A stretch of 14,449 bases of DNA, taken from positions 1 through 14,449 of the forward strand of contig JBBQYA010000073.1 in the NCBI GenBank assembly GCA_038209155.1. Direction: 5' to 3'. The notes below the pieces were generated by a model, which made no database searches, was not told the origin of the DNA, and saw nothing but the letters and a program-made list of their open reading frames with translations. Of the stretch, positions 6,217-14,129 are shown piece after piece. Numbering within the stretch: position 1 is the stretch's first letter; the number at the start of each line of letters is the position of its first letter. The DNA is from JBBQYA01 sp038209155 (GTDB lineage Bacteria; Bacteroidota; Bacteroidia; Sphingobacteriales; Sphingobacteriaceae). A program made the translations under genes and the position numbers.

Positions 6217-9051
6217 ATGTTTCGCAAAAACAAGCTAGCTTTTCTTTCCCTCTCAGTTTTATTTACTTTTCTTTTCTCTTTTCAATCCTACCATTCTTTT
6301 GCTCAAACATCAAAAGGCAAAATAGCTGGAAAAGTGACTGATTCTAACACCGGTGAAGATCTTATTGGTCTAGCTGTTATAATAGAAGGGACAACAATTG
6401 GAGTTCAAACTAATATTGAAGGCAGATATTCATTAGAAAATTTAGAAGCAGGAAATTATACCTTACTTTTTAGATACATTTCGTATGGAACCAAAAAGAT
6501 AGAGAATATTGTGGTAAACGCTGGTCAGGTTACTGAATTAAATGTAACTGTGGCTGAAGAAAAAAGCGCTATTAACGAAGTGGTGATTACTTCTACTTTT
6601 CAAAAAGAATCCATTAACGCTTTATATTCTATTCAGAAAAACAATGTGAGTATATCTGATGGTATTTCTTCAGATGTAATTAAAAGATCGCCAGATAAAA
6701 GTACAAGCGATGTATTAAAAAGAGTAAGTGGTACGAGTATTCAGGATAATAAATTTGTAATTATTCGAGGTTTAAGTGATCGGTACAATGTAGCGATGCT
6801 GAATAATTCAATTCTGCCAAGTAGTGAACCCGATAAAAGAGCTTTTTCATTTGATATTATTCCTTCCAATTTAATTGACAATATAATTATCAATAAAACA
6901 GCTTCACCCGATTTGCCTGGAGATTTTGCTGGAGGTGTAGTTCAAGTTCTTACACGCGATGTGCCAGAAGAAAACTTTATTGATTTTTCTGTTGGTTTCG
7001 GATTGAATACAGAATCAACTTTCAAGTCATTCAAATCAAATGGCAGAGGAAAATATGATTATCTAGGTTTTGGAGATGGTTCTAGAAATATTCCAGATGC
7101 TTTCCCAATTATTAGATCTAGTTATGCAAGTTCTAGTTTGAATGATCAAATAAAATCTTCGAAACTATTTAGTAATTCTTTTGCTGAAACCAAAAGTTCT
7201 GCTTTACCTTCTCAGAATTATCAAGTAACTTTTGGTAATAAAAAGATTTTGAAAAACTCTGCTGCTTTTGGTTCTATTGGTTCAATAACTTATAGAAACT
7301 CTCAAAATATTTCACCTATTACTCGTTTTGATTATGATAATGAAGGAAAAAATCCATTTTATCAATATGATGATATGCAATATAGATTTAGTACAAACAT
7401 TGGAGGATTGTTGAATTTAACTTATATTAAAGACAACAATAAAATCTCTTTCAAAAATTTGGCAAATAAAGTTTTTGACGAAATATACAATGATCGTACT
7501 GGGTACAATACCAATACTTTAACAGACATAACTTTTAAATCAAACGAATTGATACAAAAGAGTTTGTTAAGTTCTCAATTATTAGGAGAGCATAAATTAA
7601 CTTATAAGGATATTAAATTAAATTGGAATGTAAATTTTGCCAATTCACAGAGAGATCAACCAGATTTTAGAACGATAAGTTATGCAAGACCTATCTCAAA
7701 TCCTGAGGATAAATTTTTTATTATTGATAGAAATTCAAGAAGGTTTTATTCCAATTTAAATGAGAATGCATACGGTGGTGCTGCAAGTGCCCAATTACCT
7801 TTTCAATTATTTGAATTAAAAAATTCAGTTAAAATTGGTGGAAATGCCTTAATTAGAGATAGAGATTTCAATGCTCGTATTTTTAATTATACAACTGCTA
7901 CAGTAAATTTTGACGATAGTTTGGGAACATTACCCTTTGATCAAATATTTTCAGCAGAGAATATGAATGCAAACGGATTTATCCAAAATGAGTTCACCAA
8001 CAACAGTGATACATATACTGCTCAATCTAATTTATATGCTGGATTTTTGAATTTAGATAATCAATTAACAAAAAATATAAAATTGAACTGGGGGGCTAGA
8101 ATTGAATCTTTTGATCAGAAATTAGATTCTAAAAATGCTTCTAATGCAATTATTAAAATAAATACAAATAATGTAGATATTTTGCCTTCTGCCAATTTAA
8201 CCATTGCAGTTTCAGAGAAATCAAATCTTCGGTTCTCTGCCTCAAAAACTGTTTCAAGAGCCGAATTTAGAGAATTGGCCCCTTTTGGATTTTATGATTT
8301 CGTGACAGCTAGTGCACTTGCTGGTAATGAAAAATTAAAACAAAGCTCAAATCGAAATTATGATACGAGATTTGAATTTTATCCATCATCAGGAGAGGTA
8401 ATGTCAATTTCAGCATTCTCTAAGCAATTTAAAAATCCAATAGAATTAATTGCCAATTCATCATCTAATGCAGATCTGAGAAGATTTTCATACGAAAATG
8501 CTAAACAAGCTATTACCTATGGATTTGAGTTTGAGTTCCGCAGAAAGTTATCTTTTATCAATCCAACGATTAATGTTTTACAAGATTTAAGCCTATTTGC
8601 CAATGCAGCCTATATTTTTTCAAGAGTAGATTTGGTCAATCAATCTAGTGCAGATCGTGCTTTGCAAGGTCAATCTCCTTATTTAATAAATGCAGGTTTG
8701 CAATATGCAAATCCAGTAAATAATTTCGCTATTAGCGTTTTGTATAATAGAATTGGGGAACGGATTTTTGTAGTAGGATATCAAGGTTATCCAGATTATT
8801 ATGAGAATAGCAGAAATGTAATGGATATTCAATTATCTAAAAAAGTTTTGAAAAACTCTGGTGAGGTAAAATTAAATGTGGCGGATATCTTTAATCAAAA
8901 GTCAATCGTATATCAAAATCTTGACGACAAAAAATCATTTAATAATGATAAAGATAGAATTATCAATACTGGAATTTTAGGAACAAACGTTTCATTATCA
9001 TTTTCTTATAAATTTGGTTTATTAAACGAAGCCAAATCTTTTTCCAATTAA
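6217..9051 (+). CDS. TonB-dependent outer-membrane receptor
   Basis: This 944-residue outer-membrane protein is predicted to import a substrate using TonB-ExbBD energy. It starts with a signal peptide (MFRKNKLAFLSLSVLFTFLF... cut near SFAQ, residue 30). A carboxypeptidase-regulatory-like beta-sandwich follows (about 34-115: KIAGKVTDSNTGEDLIGLAV, GTTIGVQTNIEGRYSL). Next come a TonB-box-like stretch NEVVITSTF (120-128), a plug domain (about 140-250; FVIIRGLSDRYN, INKTASPDLPGDFAGGVVQV) and a long beta-barrel ending in NVSLSFSYKF plus eleven extra residues. No SusD follows; a different lipoprotein gene comes next, so it is not a SusC/SusD pair. The substrate cannot be read from the sequence. ATG 6217 is chosen because it lies 18 nt after the -7 element, the same distance as for pheT, and gives a clean signal peptide; ATG 6211 is possible. 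The Pho-box-like repeat upstream suggests induction by phosphate limitation. Confidence 0.93.
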   Translation: MFRKNKLAFLSLSVLFTFLFSFQSYHSFAQTSKGKIAGKVTDSNTGEDLIGLAVIIEGTTIGVQTNIEGRYSLENLEAGNYTLLFRYISYGTKKIENIVVNAGQVTELNVTVAEEKSAINEVVITSTFQKESINALYSIQKNNVSISDGISSDVIKRSPDKSTSDVLKRVSGTSIQDNKFVIIRGLSDRYNVAMLNNSILPSSEPDKRAFSFDIIPSNLIDNIIINKTASPDLPGDFAGGVVQVLTRDVPEENFIDFSVGFGLNTESTFKSFKSNGRGKYDYLGFGDGSRNIPDAFPIIRSSYASSSLNDQIKSSKLFSNSFAETKSSALPSQNYQVTFGNKKILKNSAAFGSIGSITYRNSQNISPITRFDYDNEGKNPFYQYDDMQYRFSTNIGGLLNLTYIKDNNKISFKNLANKVFDEIYNDRTGYNTNTLTDITFKSNELIQKSLLSSQLLGEHKLTYKDIKLNWNVNFANSQRDQPDFRTISYARPISNPEDKFFIIDRNSRRFYSNLNENAYGGAASAQLPFQLFELKNSVKIGGNALIRDRDFNARIFNYTTATVNFDDSLGTLPFDQIFSAENMNANGFIQNEFTNNSDTYTAQSNLYAGFLNLDNQLTKNIKLNWGARIESFDQKLDSKNASNAIIKINTNNVDILPSANLTIAVSEKSNLRFSASKTVSRAEFRELAPFGFYDFVTASALAGNEKLKQSSNRNYDTRFEFYPSSGEVMSISAFSKQFKNPIELIANSSSNADLRRFSYENAKQAITYGFEFEFRRKLSFINPTINVLQDLSLFANAAYIFSRVDLVNQSSADRALQGQSPYLINAGLQYANPVNNFAISVLYNRIGERIFVVGYQGYPDYYENSRNVMDIQLSKKVLKNSGEVKLNVADIFNQKSIVYQNLDDKKSFNNDKDRIINTGILGTNVSLSFSYKFGLLNEAKSFSN

Positions 9052-9065
9052 TAATAATTTCATAT

Positions 9066-9104
9066 TTAACAAATTCTTAACATTAAAATAATATTCTATT
9101 TATG
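9066..9104 (+). promoter_or_regulatory. Second Pho-box-like direct repeat, before the lipoprotein gene
   Basis: TTAACAAATTCTTAACA (9066-9082) contains two perfect TTAACA half-sites 11 bp apart, the same arrangement as before the receptor gene. Downstream, TATTTATG (9097-9104) is a one-mismatch -7 candidate 14 bp after the repeat, and TTTCTTTG (9114-9121) is an alternative. The 96 bp spacer shows no terminator, so the lipoprotein gene may be both cotranscribed with the receptor and started independently. Confidence 0.5.
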
Positions 9105-9147
9105 TTAAAAATGTTTCTTTGCAAGTAAATCAAACAAAAACACATAA

Positions 9148-10482
9148 ATGAAATCTTTAAAATTAATTGCTTTTTTATTGACAGGTTCAATATTAATGAA
9201 CGCTTGTACAGAAGATGACCCAATTGTAAATACTCCAGATCCAGCAATTAAGGCTTTATTAACTGGCGATATTACAGAAAACAAAACTTATACTGCAAAT
9301 GATACTGTTTCATTAGTTGGTTATGTTTACGTAAAGTCGGGAGCTACTTTAACTTTTGAATCTGGAACAATTATTAAAAGTGATATTGCTTCAAAAGGTG
9401 CGTTAATAATTGAAAGAGGTGCTAAACTTGTTTGTAATGGTACTCAAGATAAGCCAGTTGTTTTCACATCAGGAAAACCGATTAATGAACGCCAACCAGG
9501 AGACTGGGGTGGAATAATTCTTTTAGGAAAAGCACCTACTAATAGAACAACAGAACCAATTATAGAAGGTGGTGTTGTAAAACCATATGGTGGAACAGAT
9601 GCAAATGATAATTCAGGTTCTTTACGTTATGTGAGAATTGAATATGCAGGTATTGCTGCTGAACCAGGTAGTGAAATTAATGGTTTAACTTTAGGTGGAG
9701 TAGGTTCTGGAACTGTTTTAGAAAACATTATGGTAGCTTATGCAAACGATGATGCTTTTGAATTTTTTGGTGGAACAGTAAATGCAAAAAACTTAATCGC
9801 TTTTGCAACATCAGATGATGATTTTGATTTTGACTTTGGATACACGGGTAGAATTCAATATGCAATTGCTTTTAGAGATCCTGCAATTGATGACTCTGAT
9901 GCTGGAAACGGTGTAGAATCTGACAATGACGGAACAGGAACTTCAGCAACTCCTTTCACTTTGCCAACTCTTTCTAATTTTACTTGGATTGGTCCAAATG
10001 GTGCTGCGAATACTGCTCCAAATTTGAATTTCGCCAATAGATGGAGAAGAGGAACAAAGTTTTCTGTTCATAATTCAATTTTAATGGGCTTTCCTAAAGG
10101 TGGTTTTGTAATTGATGGTGAATCTACTGCTTTGGCTTATTCTAACGGTGAATCTCAATTTAAAAGCAATATTGTACAAGCGTCTACATTCCCTTTCAAA
10201 AGTGTAGGTAATACAGTTTATATTAATGATCAGCAATTAGAAGATAAAGCAATATTAGATGGTTGTTTGAAATTTAATACTTCTGTTCAAATTGGATTGA
10301 CAAATATTTCTAACTTAAATGCTCCGAATTTCAAACCCGCTGCTAATTCTCCAGCTTTAACTGGTGCTAATTTTACAGGCTTAAATTCTTTCTTTACTGT
10401 TGGTACTTTCCGTGGTGCTATTGGTGCTTCAGATTGGACCACTGGCTGGACAAATTTTAATCCTCAAACTACGGTTTATTAG
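9148..10482 (+). CDS. Predicted surface lipoprotein, beta-helix-like, partner of the receptor
   Basis: This 444-residue protein has a lipoprotein signal peptide with lipobox LMNAC (lipidated C20). TEDD follows at once, an acidic stretch of the kind that exports Bacteroidota lipoproteins to the cell surface. The body looks like a right-handed beta-helix: short glycine-rich strands such as GYVYVKSGATLTFESGTII, KGALIIERGAKLVCNG, SLRYVRIEYAG and NGLTLGGVGSGTVLENIMVAYANDDAFEFFGG. Acidic loops (SDDDFDFDFG at 222-231; DDSDAGNGVESDNDG at 248-262) may bind Ca2+ or another cation. It ends GWTNFNPQTTVY, with no type IX secretion C-terminal domain. Close relatives, often called multidrug transporter or hypothetical lipoprotein, sit beside receptors like the preceding one, as far as I recall. 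That label is implausible for a lipoprotein without membrane helices. A likely role is surface substrate capture for the receptor; the substrate is unknown. Confidence 0.85.
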   Translation: MKSLKLIAFLLTGSILMNACTEDDPIVNTPDPAIKALLTGDITENKTYTANDTVSLVGYVYVKSGATLTFESGTIIKSDIASKGALIIERGAKLVCNGTQDKPVVFTSGKPINERQPGDWGGIILLGKAPTNRTTEPIIEGGVVKPYGGTDANDNSGSLRYVRIEYAGIAAEPGSEINGLTLGGVGSGTVLENIMVAYANDDAFEFFGGTVNAKNLIAFATSDDDFDFDFGYTGRIQYAIAFRDPAIDDSDAGNGVESDNDGTGTSATPFTLPTLSNFTWIGPNGAANTAPNLNFANRWRRGTKFSVHNSILMGFPKGGFVIDGESTALAYSNGESQFKSNIVQASTFPFKSVGNTVYINDQQLEDKAILDGCLKFNTSVQIGLTNISNLNAPNFKPAANSPALTGANFTGLNSFFTVGTFRGAIGASDWTTGWTNFNPQTTVY

Positions 10483-10493
10483 TTTTCATAGGT

Positions 10494-10511
10494 GCTAAAA
10501 TTTATTTTAGC
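10494..10511. other. Small perfect hairpin after the lipoprotein gene
   Basis: GCTAAAA (10494-10500) and TTTTAGC (10505-10511) form a 7 bp stem with a TTTA loop, just 12 bp past the lipoprotein stop codon. It is A/T-rich and followed by A rather than T, so it is not itself a terminator for the plus strand. It may protect the mRNA 3' end or assist the stronger hairpin that begins 4 bp further on. Confidence 0.4.
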
Positions 10512-10515
10512 AAAT

Positions 10516-10553
10516 AAAAAAGGCATGAAGAAAATTTTCTTCATGCCTTTTTT
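10516..10553. terminator. Bidirectional intrinsic terminator (38 bp perfect palindrome)
   Basis: The 19 bp arms are perfectly complementary. A-run 10516-10521, GGCATGAAG (10522-10530) and AAAA pair with TTTT, CTTCATGCC (10539-10547) and a T-run (10548-10553). Each strand therefore shows a GC-containing stem followed by a U-tract. It lies between two convergent genes, the lipoprotein gene (+) and the phosphodiesterase gene (-), and should stop transcription from both sides. Confidence 0.93.
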
Positions 10554-10590
10554 TATTTAAATGAGTTTTTGTTTAGTTCTACTATCCAAT

Positions 10591-11493
10591 CTACTTTTCT
10601 AGATCCTTTAATACGGTAATCACCCGATCTGGGTAATCTGAAATAATGCCACCCACTTCCCAAATCACCATTTTTTCTATATCTTGAACATCGTTTACTG
10701 TCCATGGTATTAATTTAATTTTGTTTTTTTCACAATATTTCAATAAATCTTGGTTCACTAATTTGAAATGTGGGCTGTAGATATCTGGCTTAAAACCCAA
10801 TAAATTTATATTTTGCAGGATAGATAAATTGTTTTCAACCAGTAAAGCAATTTTTGTTTTTGCGTATTCTTTATGTACGATTTGTATGGTGCGCACATCA
10901 AAAGACTGAATGATTACCCGATCTATAATGCCAGCAGAAAGGATTTCTTTCATTAATAAATCTACAAACTCTTTTGGTGCAGGATGAAAAATTGAATCTG
11001 TTTCTTTTCTTGTTTTAATTTCTATATTGTAAAAAATCTTTTTGCCAGCAGGTAGATAATTTTCAACAGCTTGAATTACTTCAGATAATAAAGGTTTAAA
11101 AGATTTAACCTTTTCTTGTTCCAAAAATCGGGGATGAATTTTTATTCCGCAATCATATTTCATGATGTCAGAATAATTCATTTTATAGATATTGTAATTC
11201 TTTTCTTCTGCCTCAATAATTTCTGATCCATCTGGTTTTAAACATATTTCATGGTTCATAAAGGGCTCATGAGACAATAGCACTTTCTTATCCTTACTAA
11301 TTACTACATCCATTTCCAAAGTATTCACTCCCAAATCTATGGCTTTCAAAAAACCCTTTATTGTATTTTCAGGATAATGCCCTCGAGCACCTCTATGTCC
11401 TTGAATGTCTATTTTTTGTTCCACCTTGCAATTTGCCAAAAGAAAGACTGTACACAGAATTCCTAAGCTTTTAATTTTGAATATAAATGTCAT
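10591..11493 (-). CDS. Lipoprotein glycerophosphodiester phosphodiesterase
   Basis: This 300-residue enzyme hydrolyses glycerophosphodiesters, the deacylation products of phospholipids, to sn-glycerol 3-phosphate and an alcohol. The GDPD motifs are all present: HRGARGHYPENT (catalytic H33, R34, then E42-N43), LEMDV (metal-binding E60 and D62), LLSHE (catalytic H75), YNIEIK, IIQSFD, IPWTVND and GIISDYPD at the end of the barrel. The start at 11493 gives a lipoprotein signal (MTFIFKIKSLGILCTVFLLANC, lipidated C22), so it is placed in the cell envelope. An upstream ATG at 11532 would add 13 residues and spoil the signal. A one-mismatch -7 element, TTCTTTTG, lies at 11525-11518 between the two ATGs, also favouring 11493. 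It lies 81 bp after the acyltransferase gene on the same strand with no terminator between, so the two may be cotranscribed. No TTAACA repeat is seen directly upstream. Confidence 0.93.
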   Translation of the reverse strand: MTFIFKIKSLGILCTVFLLANCKVEQKIDIQGHRGARGHYPENTIKGFLKAIDLGVNTLEMDVVISKDKKVLLSHEPFMNHEICLKPDGSEIIEAEEKNYNIYKMNYSDIMKYDCGIKIHPRFLEQEKVKSFKPLLSEVIQAVENYLPAGKKIFYNIEIKTRKETDSIFHPAPKEFVDLLMKEILSAGIIDRVIIQSFDVRTIQIVHKEYAKTKIALLVENNLSILQNINLLGFKPDIYSPHFKLVNQDLLKYCEKNKIKLIPWTVNDVQDIEKMVIWEVGGIISDYPDRVITVLKDLEK

Positions 11494-11574
11494 TTTGTAG
11501 ATTTTAGTATTAAACAGCAAAAGAATTGCCATTGGGATTTTTTTTAATATTTAAAAAAAAGAAAAGAAATAAAA

Positions 11575-13323
11575 TTAAATAGATTTTCGACTAAGCATTT
11601 CCAAAGTATCCACTGGAATATTGTTTATATCCAAGACCACAAAGCCATCTAAGCAATCAGAAAATTTTGGATCTATATTAAATCCAATCAATTTAGAATT
11701 CAACTGTGCATATTGTCTGAGCAAAACAGGTAATTTTGCATTATTCGGTTCTATTTCCGCTATAAGTTTATCCAGAGTTTTGAAATTTTGATTATGCAAT
11801 AAAACTTCTGAATCTTCTTTGGTAAGCTTCACTTGAAATTTATGCCTTGGTTTTACCATTTCGGCTAATTCTTTATCAAAATAATTCTTTTCAAAAAAAT
11901 CAATAATTAAGTTTTTAGATATTTTAGAAAAGTTATTACTGATACTTACTGGCCCAATTAAATATCTGAATTCAGGATTTTTTATTAAGAAAAATAAAAT
12001 TCCTTTCCATAATAAATATAAAGGAAATGGTTTTTGCTGATATTCTTTCACTACAAAAGATCTTCCCAATTCGATGGATGATTTTAAAATGGGATAGAAT
12101 GATTTTTTAATTTTAAAAAGAGTATTTAAATAAAATCCTTGTTTTCCGTAATGCTCAAAAATGAAATTTCCTTTTCCAATTCTATAAGCGCCAGCTATTT
12201 GTTTTTTTTCAAGATCCCATAAAAATAAATGATGATAATATAAATCAAAATGATCTAAATCCAATGACTTATTCGTTCCCTCTCCAATTTCTCTAAACGT
12301 TTTTTCGCGTAATCTGCCTATCTCATGTACAATATTAGGAATGTTGCTAGTGCTGGAAATAAACACTTCGTAACTCTTTTCAGCAAGTATTAATTTATCA
12401 GCTCTCAATGATTCAATTTCTTTTTCAATCAAAGATTGATTAGCCGGTTCTGCTATTACTTTTGGTTTTTTTAGAATTTTAAAAATATCTCCAGGAAAAA
12501 ACTTTTTTACTTCCACTTCCGATTCCAACAGGTAAGTTTTGGCGCGTAAGAAATTTAATAGAGTAGAATTGTTTACAAATTGAGAATAGTCAAACACTGG
12601 AATTATTCTTCCAATTCGAACTTTAATTACATGCCCTTTTTTGTTGAAAAGTTCAGAGGGAAGTTTGGCGGTTCTTAATTTAGGATGTAGGAAATTTAGA
12701 ATATTAAATAAAAGTCCATTATTGCCATGGAAGTAAACGGGCAATACAGGAACTTTCGCTTTCGAAATTAATTTACTTACTACCGGATGCCAAGGTTTAT
12801 CCGACACCTTATTTAAATGGGGTCTAAAAGTAGAAACTTCGCCAGCTGGAAAAATCCCAACCGGAGTTCCTGATTTTAAAATTTCCAACATTTTCTTCAA
12901 TCCAGAAATGCTGCTATTGTTTTTTACATCTTCAAATGGATTTACAGCGATAAAATATTCAGCCAAATTCGGAATATTCATTAATAAAAAATTAGCAAGT
13001 ACTTTAAAATCAGGCCTTACAGAAGCAATTACTTTTATTAAAATTAATCCTTCTATTCCACCATACGGGTGATTTGCAGTTAAAATGAATCCGCCTTCTA
13101 AAGGAATATTTTTTAATTCTTCTGGATCAAATTCAACCTCTACACCCAAAGCGTTCAAAATATAATCAATGAATTCCAGTCCTTTTTTATCTTTTGCTTT
13201 GTCAAACAAGGAATTTACATCATTGATTTTCATCAATTCCATTAATAAATAGGAGAGACCTGGTATTTTAAATTTATCCAGATTTACTGCCGACTCGAAA
13301 TCTTTGTTAGAAATAATGCCCAA
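11575..13323 (-). CDS. OlsF-like two-domain acyltransferase (aminoacyl lipid synthesis)
   Basis: This 582-residue protein fuses two acyltransferases. Residues about 60-270 are a PlsC-like domain: ANHPYGGIEG (H85, E91, where relatives usually have D), IFPAGEVSTFRP (158-169) and VPVLPVYFHGNN. Residues about 310-582 are a GNAT-like N-acyltransferase of the OlsB/hemolysin type: EIGRLREKTFREIGEG (334-349), ELGRSFVVKEYQQK (418-431), GPVSISNNF and LPVLLRQYAQL. This order matches OlsF, whose C-terminal half N-acylates ornithine (or glycine/lysine in some Bacteroidota) and whose N-terminal half adds the second acyl chain. The product would be a phosphate-free aminolipid of the cell membranes. The start is TTG (13323-13321): no ATG lies upstream before a stop, and the next ATG, at residue 28, would delete the N-terminus (NKDFESAVNLDKF) typical of relatives. 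Which amino acid is used cannot be told. Confidence 0.87.
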   Translation of the reverse strand: MGIISNKDFESAVNLDKFKIPGLSYLLMELMKINDVNSLFDKAKDKKGLEFIDYILNALGVEVEFDPEELKNIPLEGGFILTANHPYGGIEGLILIKVIASVRPDFKVLANFLLMNIPNLAEYFIAVNPFEDVKNNSSISGLKKMLEILKSGTPVGIFPAGEVSTFRPHLNKVSDKPWHPVVSKLISKAKVPVLPVYFHGNNGLLFNILNFLHPKLRTAKLPSELFNKKGHVIKVRIGRIIPVFDYSQFVNNSTLLNFLRAKTYLLESEVEVKKFFPGDIFKILKKPKVIAEPANQSLIEKEIESLRADKLILAEKSYEVFISSTSNIPNIVHEIGRLREKTFREIGEGTNKSLDLDHFDLYYHHLFLWDLEKKQIAGAYRIGKGNFIFEHYGKQGFYLNTLFKIKKSFYPILKSSIELGRSFVVKEYQQKPFPLYLLWKGILFFLIKNPEFRYLIGPVSISNNFSKISKNLIIDFFEKNYFDKELAEMVKPRHKFQVKLTKEDSEVLLHNQNFKTLDKLIAEIEPNNAKLPVLLRQYAQLNSKLIGFNIDPKFSDCLDGFVVLDINNIPVDTLEMLSRKSI

Positions 13324-13367
13324 TGGATTTGGTATAAATGATCTTTAAAAATAAGAATTTTCTATTT

Positions 13368-13398
13368 CAAACTTACAAAAGAATCAATTGCTTTCAAC
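13368..13398 (-). promoter_or_regulatory. Promoter of the acyltransferase gene
   Basis: On the minus strand TAAGTTTG (13375-13368) matches the -7 consensus TAnnTTTG exactly, with GTTG (13398-13395) about 19 bp upstream as the -33 element. It lies 44 nt before the TTG start. A single TTAACA is present further upstream (minus strand, 13439-13434), without a second half-site at 11 bp, so Pho-type control of this promoter is not shown. Confidence 0.6.
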
Positions 13399-13495
13399 AA
13401 AAGAATTTGATTTTAAACAAACTTTTCATTTTGTGTTAAGAGAACAAAAACTTAATGTGTATTGTAAGTTATTTTTTTGTTACCATTCTGGTTTG

Positions 13496-13528
13496 TTGTA
13501 CTTAAAAGTGGTTCTCTTCGTATATTAG
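13496..13528 (+). promoter_or_regulatory. Probable promoter of the fasciclin gene
   Basis: TATATTAG (13521-13528) matches the -7 consensus at all but one fixed position, and a TTG (13496-13498) lies 22 bp upstream. It ends 17 nt before the ATG at 13546, the same short spacing as before pheT and the receptor gene. It also falls inside the upstream TTG-started extension of the frame, supporting the later start. Confidence 0.4.
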
Positions 13529-13545
13529 TTGACTGTACATCAACC

Positions 13546-13971
13546 ATGACCATTTATCATCTTTTAGAAAGCAATACTCATTTTTCCAAATTTTTTAGTT
13601 TTTTAGAACTTTCAGGTTTTAATTCTTTAATCAATAACGCAGGACCTTTTACAATTTTCGCTCCGATAAATACTGCTTTTAACGAATTACCTAAAGGAAG
13701 AATTGCAGCTTTAGCAGATGTTGCGAATAATACTTCCTTGATCAATACTATCCGATACCACATCATCAACATGAAATTTGAATCTCAAGATTTTGAAAAT
13801 GGGCAACTCATAAAATCTTTGTATGGCGAACGAGTAGAAGTAGTAGTAAAACAGGAAGAAATTTACATTAATGAAGGGCGTATTCTTTTTACCTTAAAGA
13901 GTGATAATGGCAACATTCATGCAATCAATGAGGTTTTAACTCCAGATTCTAGGTATTATCAGTTTTTTTGA
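13546..13971 (+). CDS. Single-domain fasciclin (FAS1) protein
   Basis: This 141-residue protein consists of one FAS1 domain. The N-terminal helix HLLESNTHFSKFFSFLELSGFNSLI is followed by NNAGPFTIFAPINTAFNELP, the hallmark FTvFAPtn.AF motif. TIRYHIINMKFESQDFENGQLIKSLYG covers the YH motif region, and GNIHAINEVLTPD is the usual ending. FAS1 domains mediate adhesion or bind other proteins and small molecules. Starting at ATG 13546 there is no signal peptide, unusual because bacterial FAS1 proteins are normally exported. An upstream in-frame TTG at 13477 would add MLPFWFVVLKSGSLRILVDCTST, which is not a convincing signal and overlaps the likely promoter. The gene diverges from the acyltransferase gene and has no obvious terminator. 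The 158 bp after it hold no gene, only a weak 8 bp inverted repeat (13997-14004 with 14029-14036). Confidence 0.85.
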   Translation: MTIYHLLESNTHFSKFFSFLELSGFNSLINNAGPFTIFAPINTAFNELPKGRIAALADVANNTSLINTIRYHIINMKFESQDFENGQLIKSLYGERVEVVVKQEEIYINEGRILFTLKSDNGNIHAINEVLTPDSRYYQFF

Positions 13972-14129
13972 TTTGGGATTTAATAGGACTTGAAAAGTTT
14001 TAATAGATTTGGTTAAGTTTATTTATAGATTAAAACTCCCTATTTTGAAGATCGAATGTTTAGATCAAAAGCCTATGGTTGTTTCTGTGGCTTCCAGCCT
14101 AATTAATCATTCTATTAATCTTTAATTTT

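Noticed and set aside
6217..10482. SusC/SusD glycan-utilisation pair
   Set aside because: The second gene has no SusD features (no helical TPR-like repeats, different length and beta-rich sequence), and no glycoside hydrolase is nearby.
11494..11574. Pho-box-like repeat before the phosphodiesterase gene
   Set aside because: No TTAACA pair at 11 bp spacing is present on either strand there, so direct Pho control of this gene is not supported by its own upstream region.
13997..14036. Terminator after the fasciclin gene
   Set aside because: The 8 bp A/T-only arms surround a 24 nt loop and no T-run follows.
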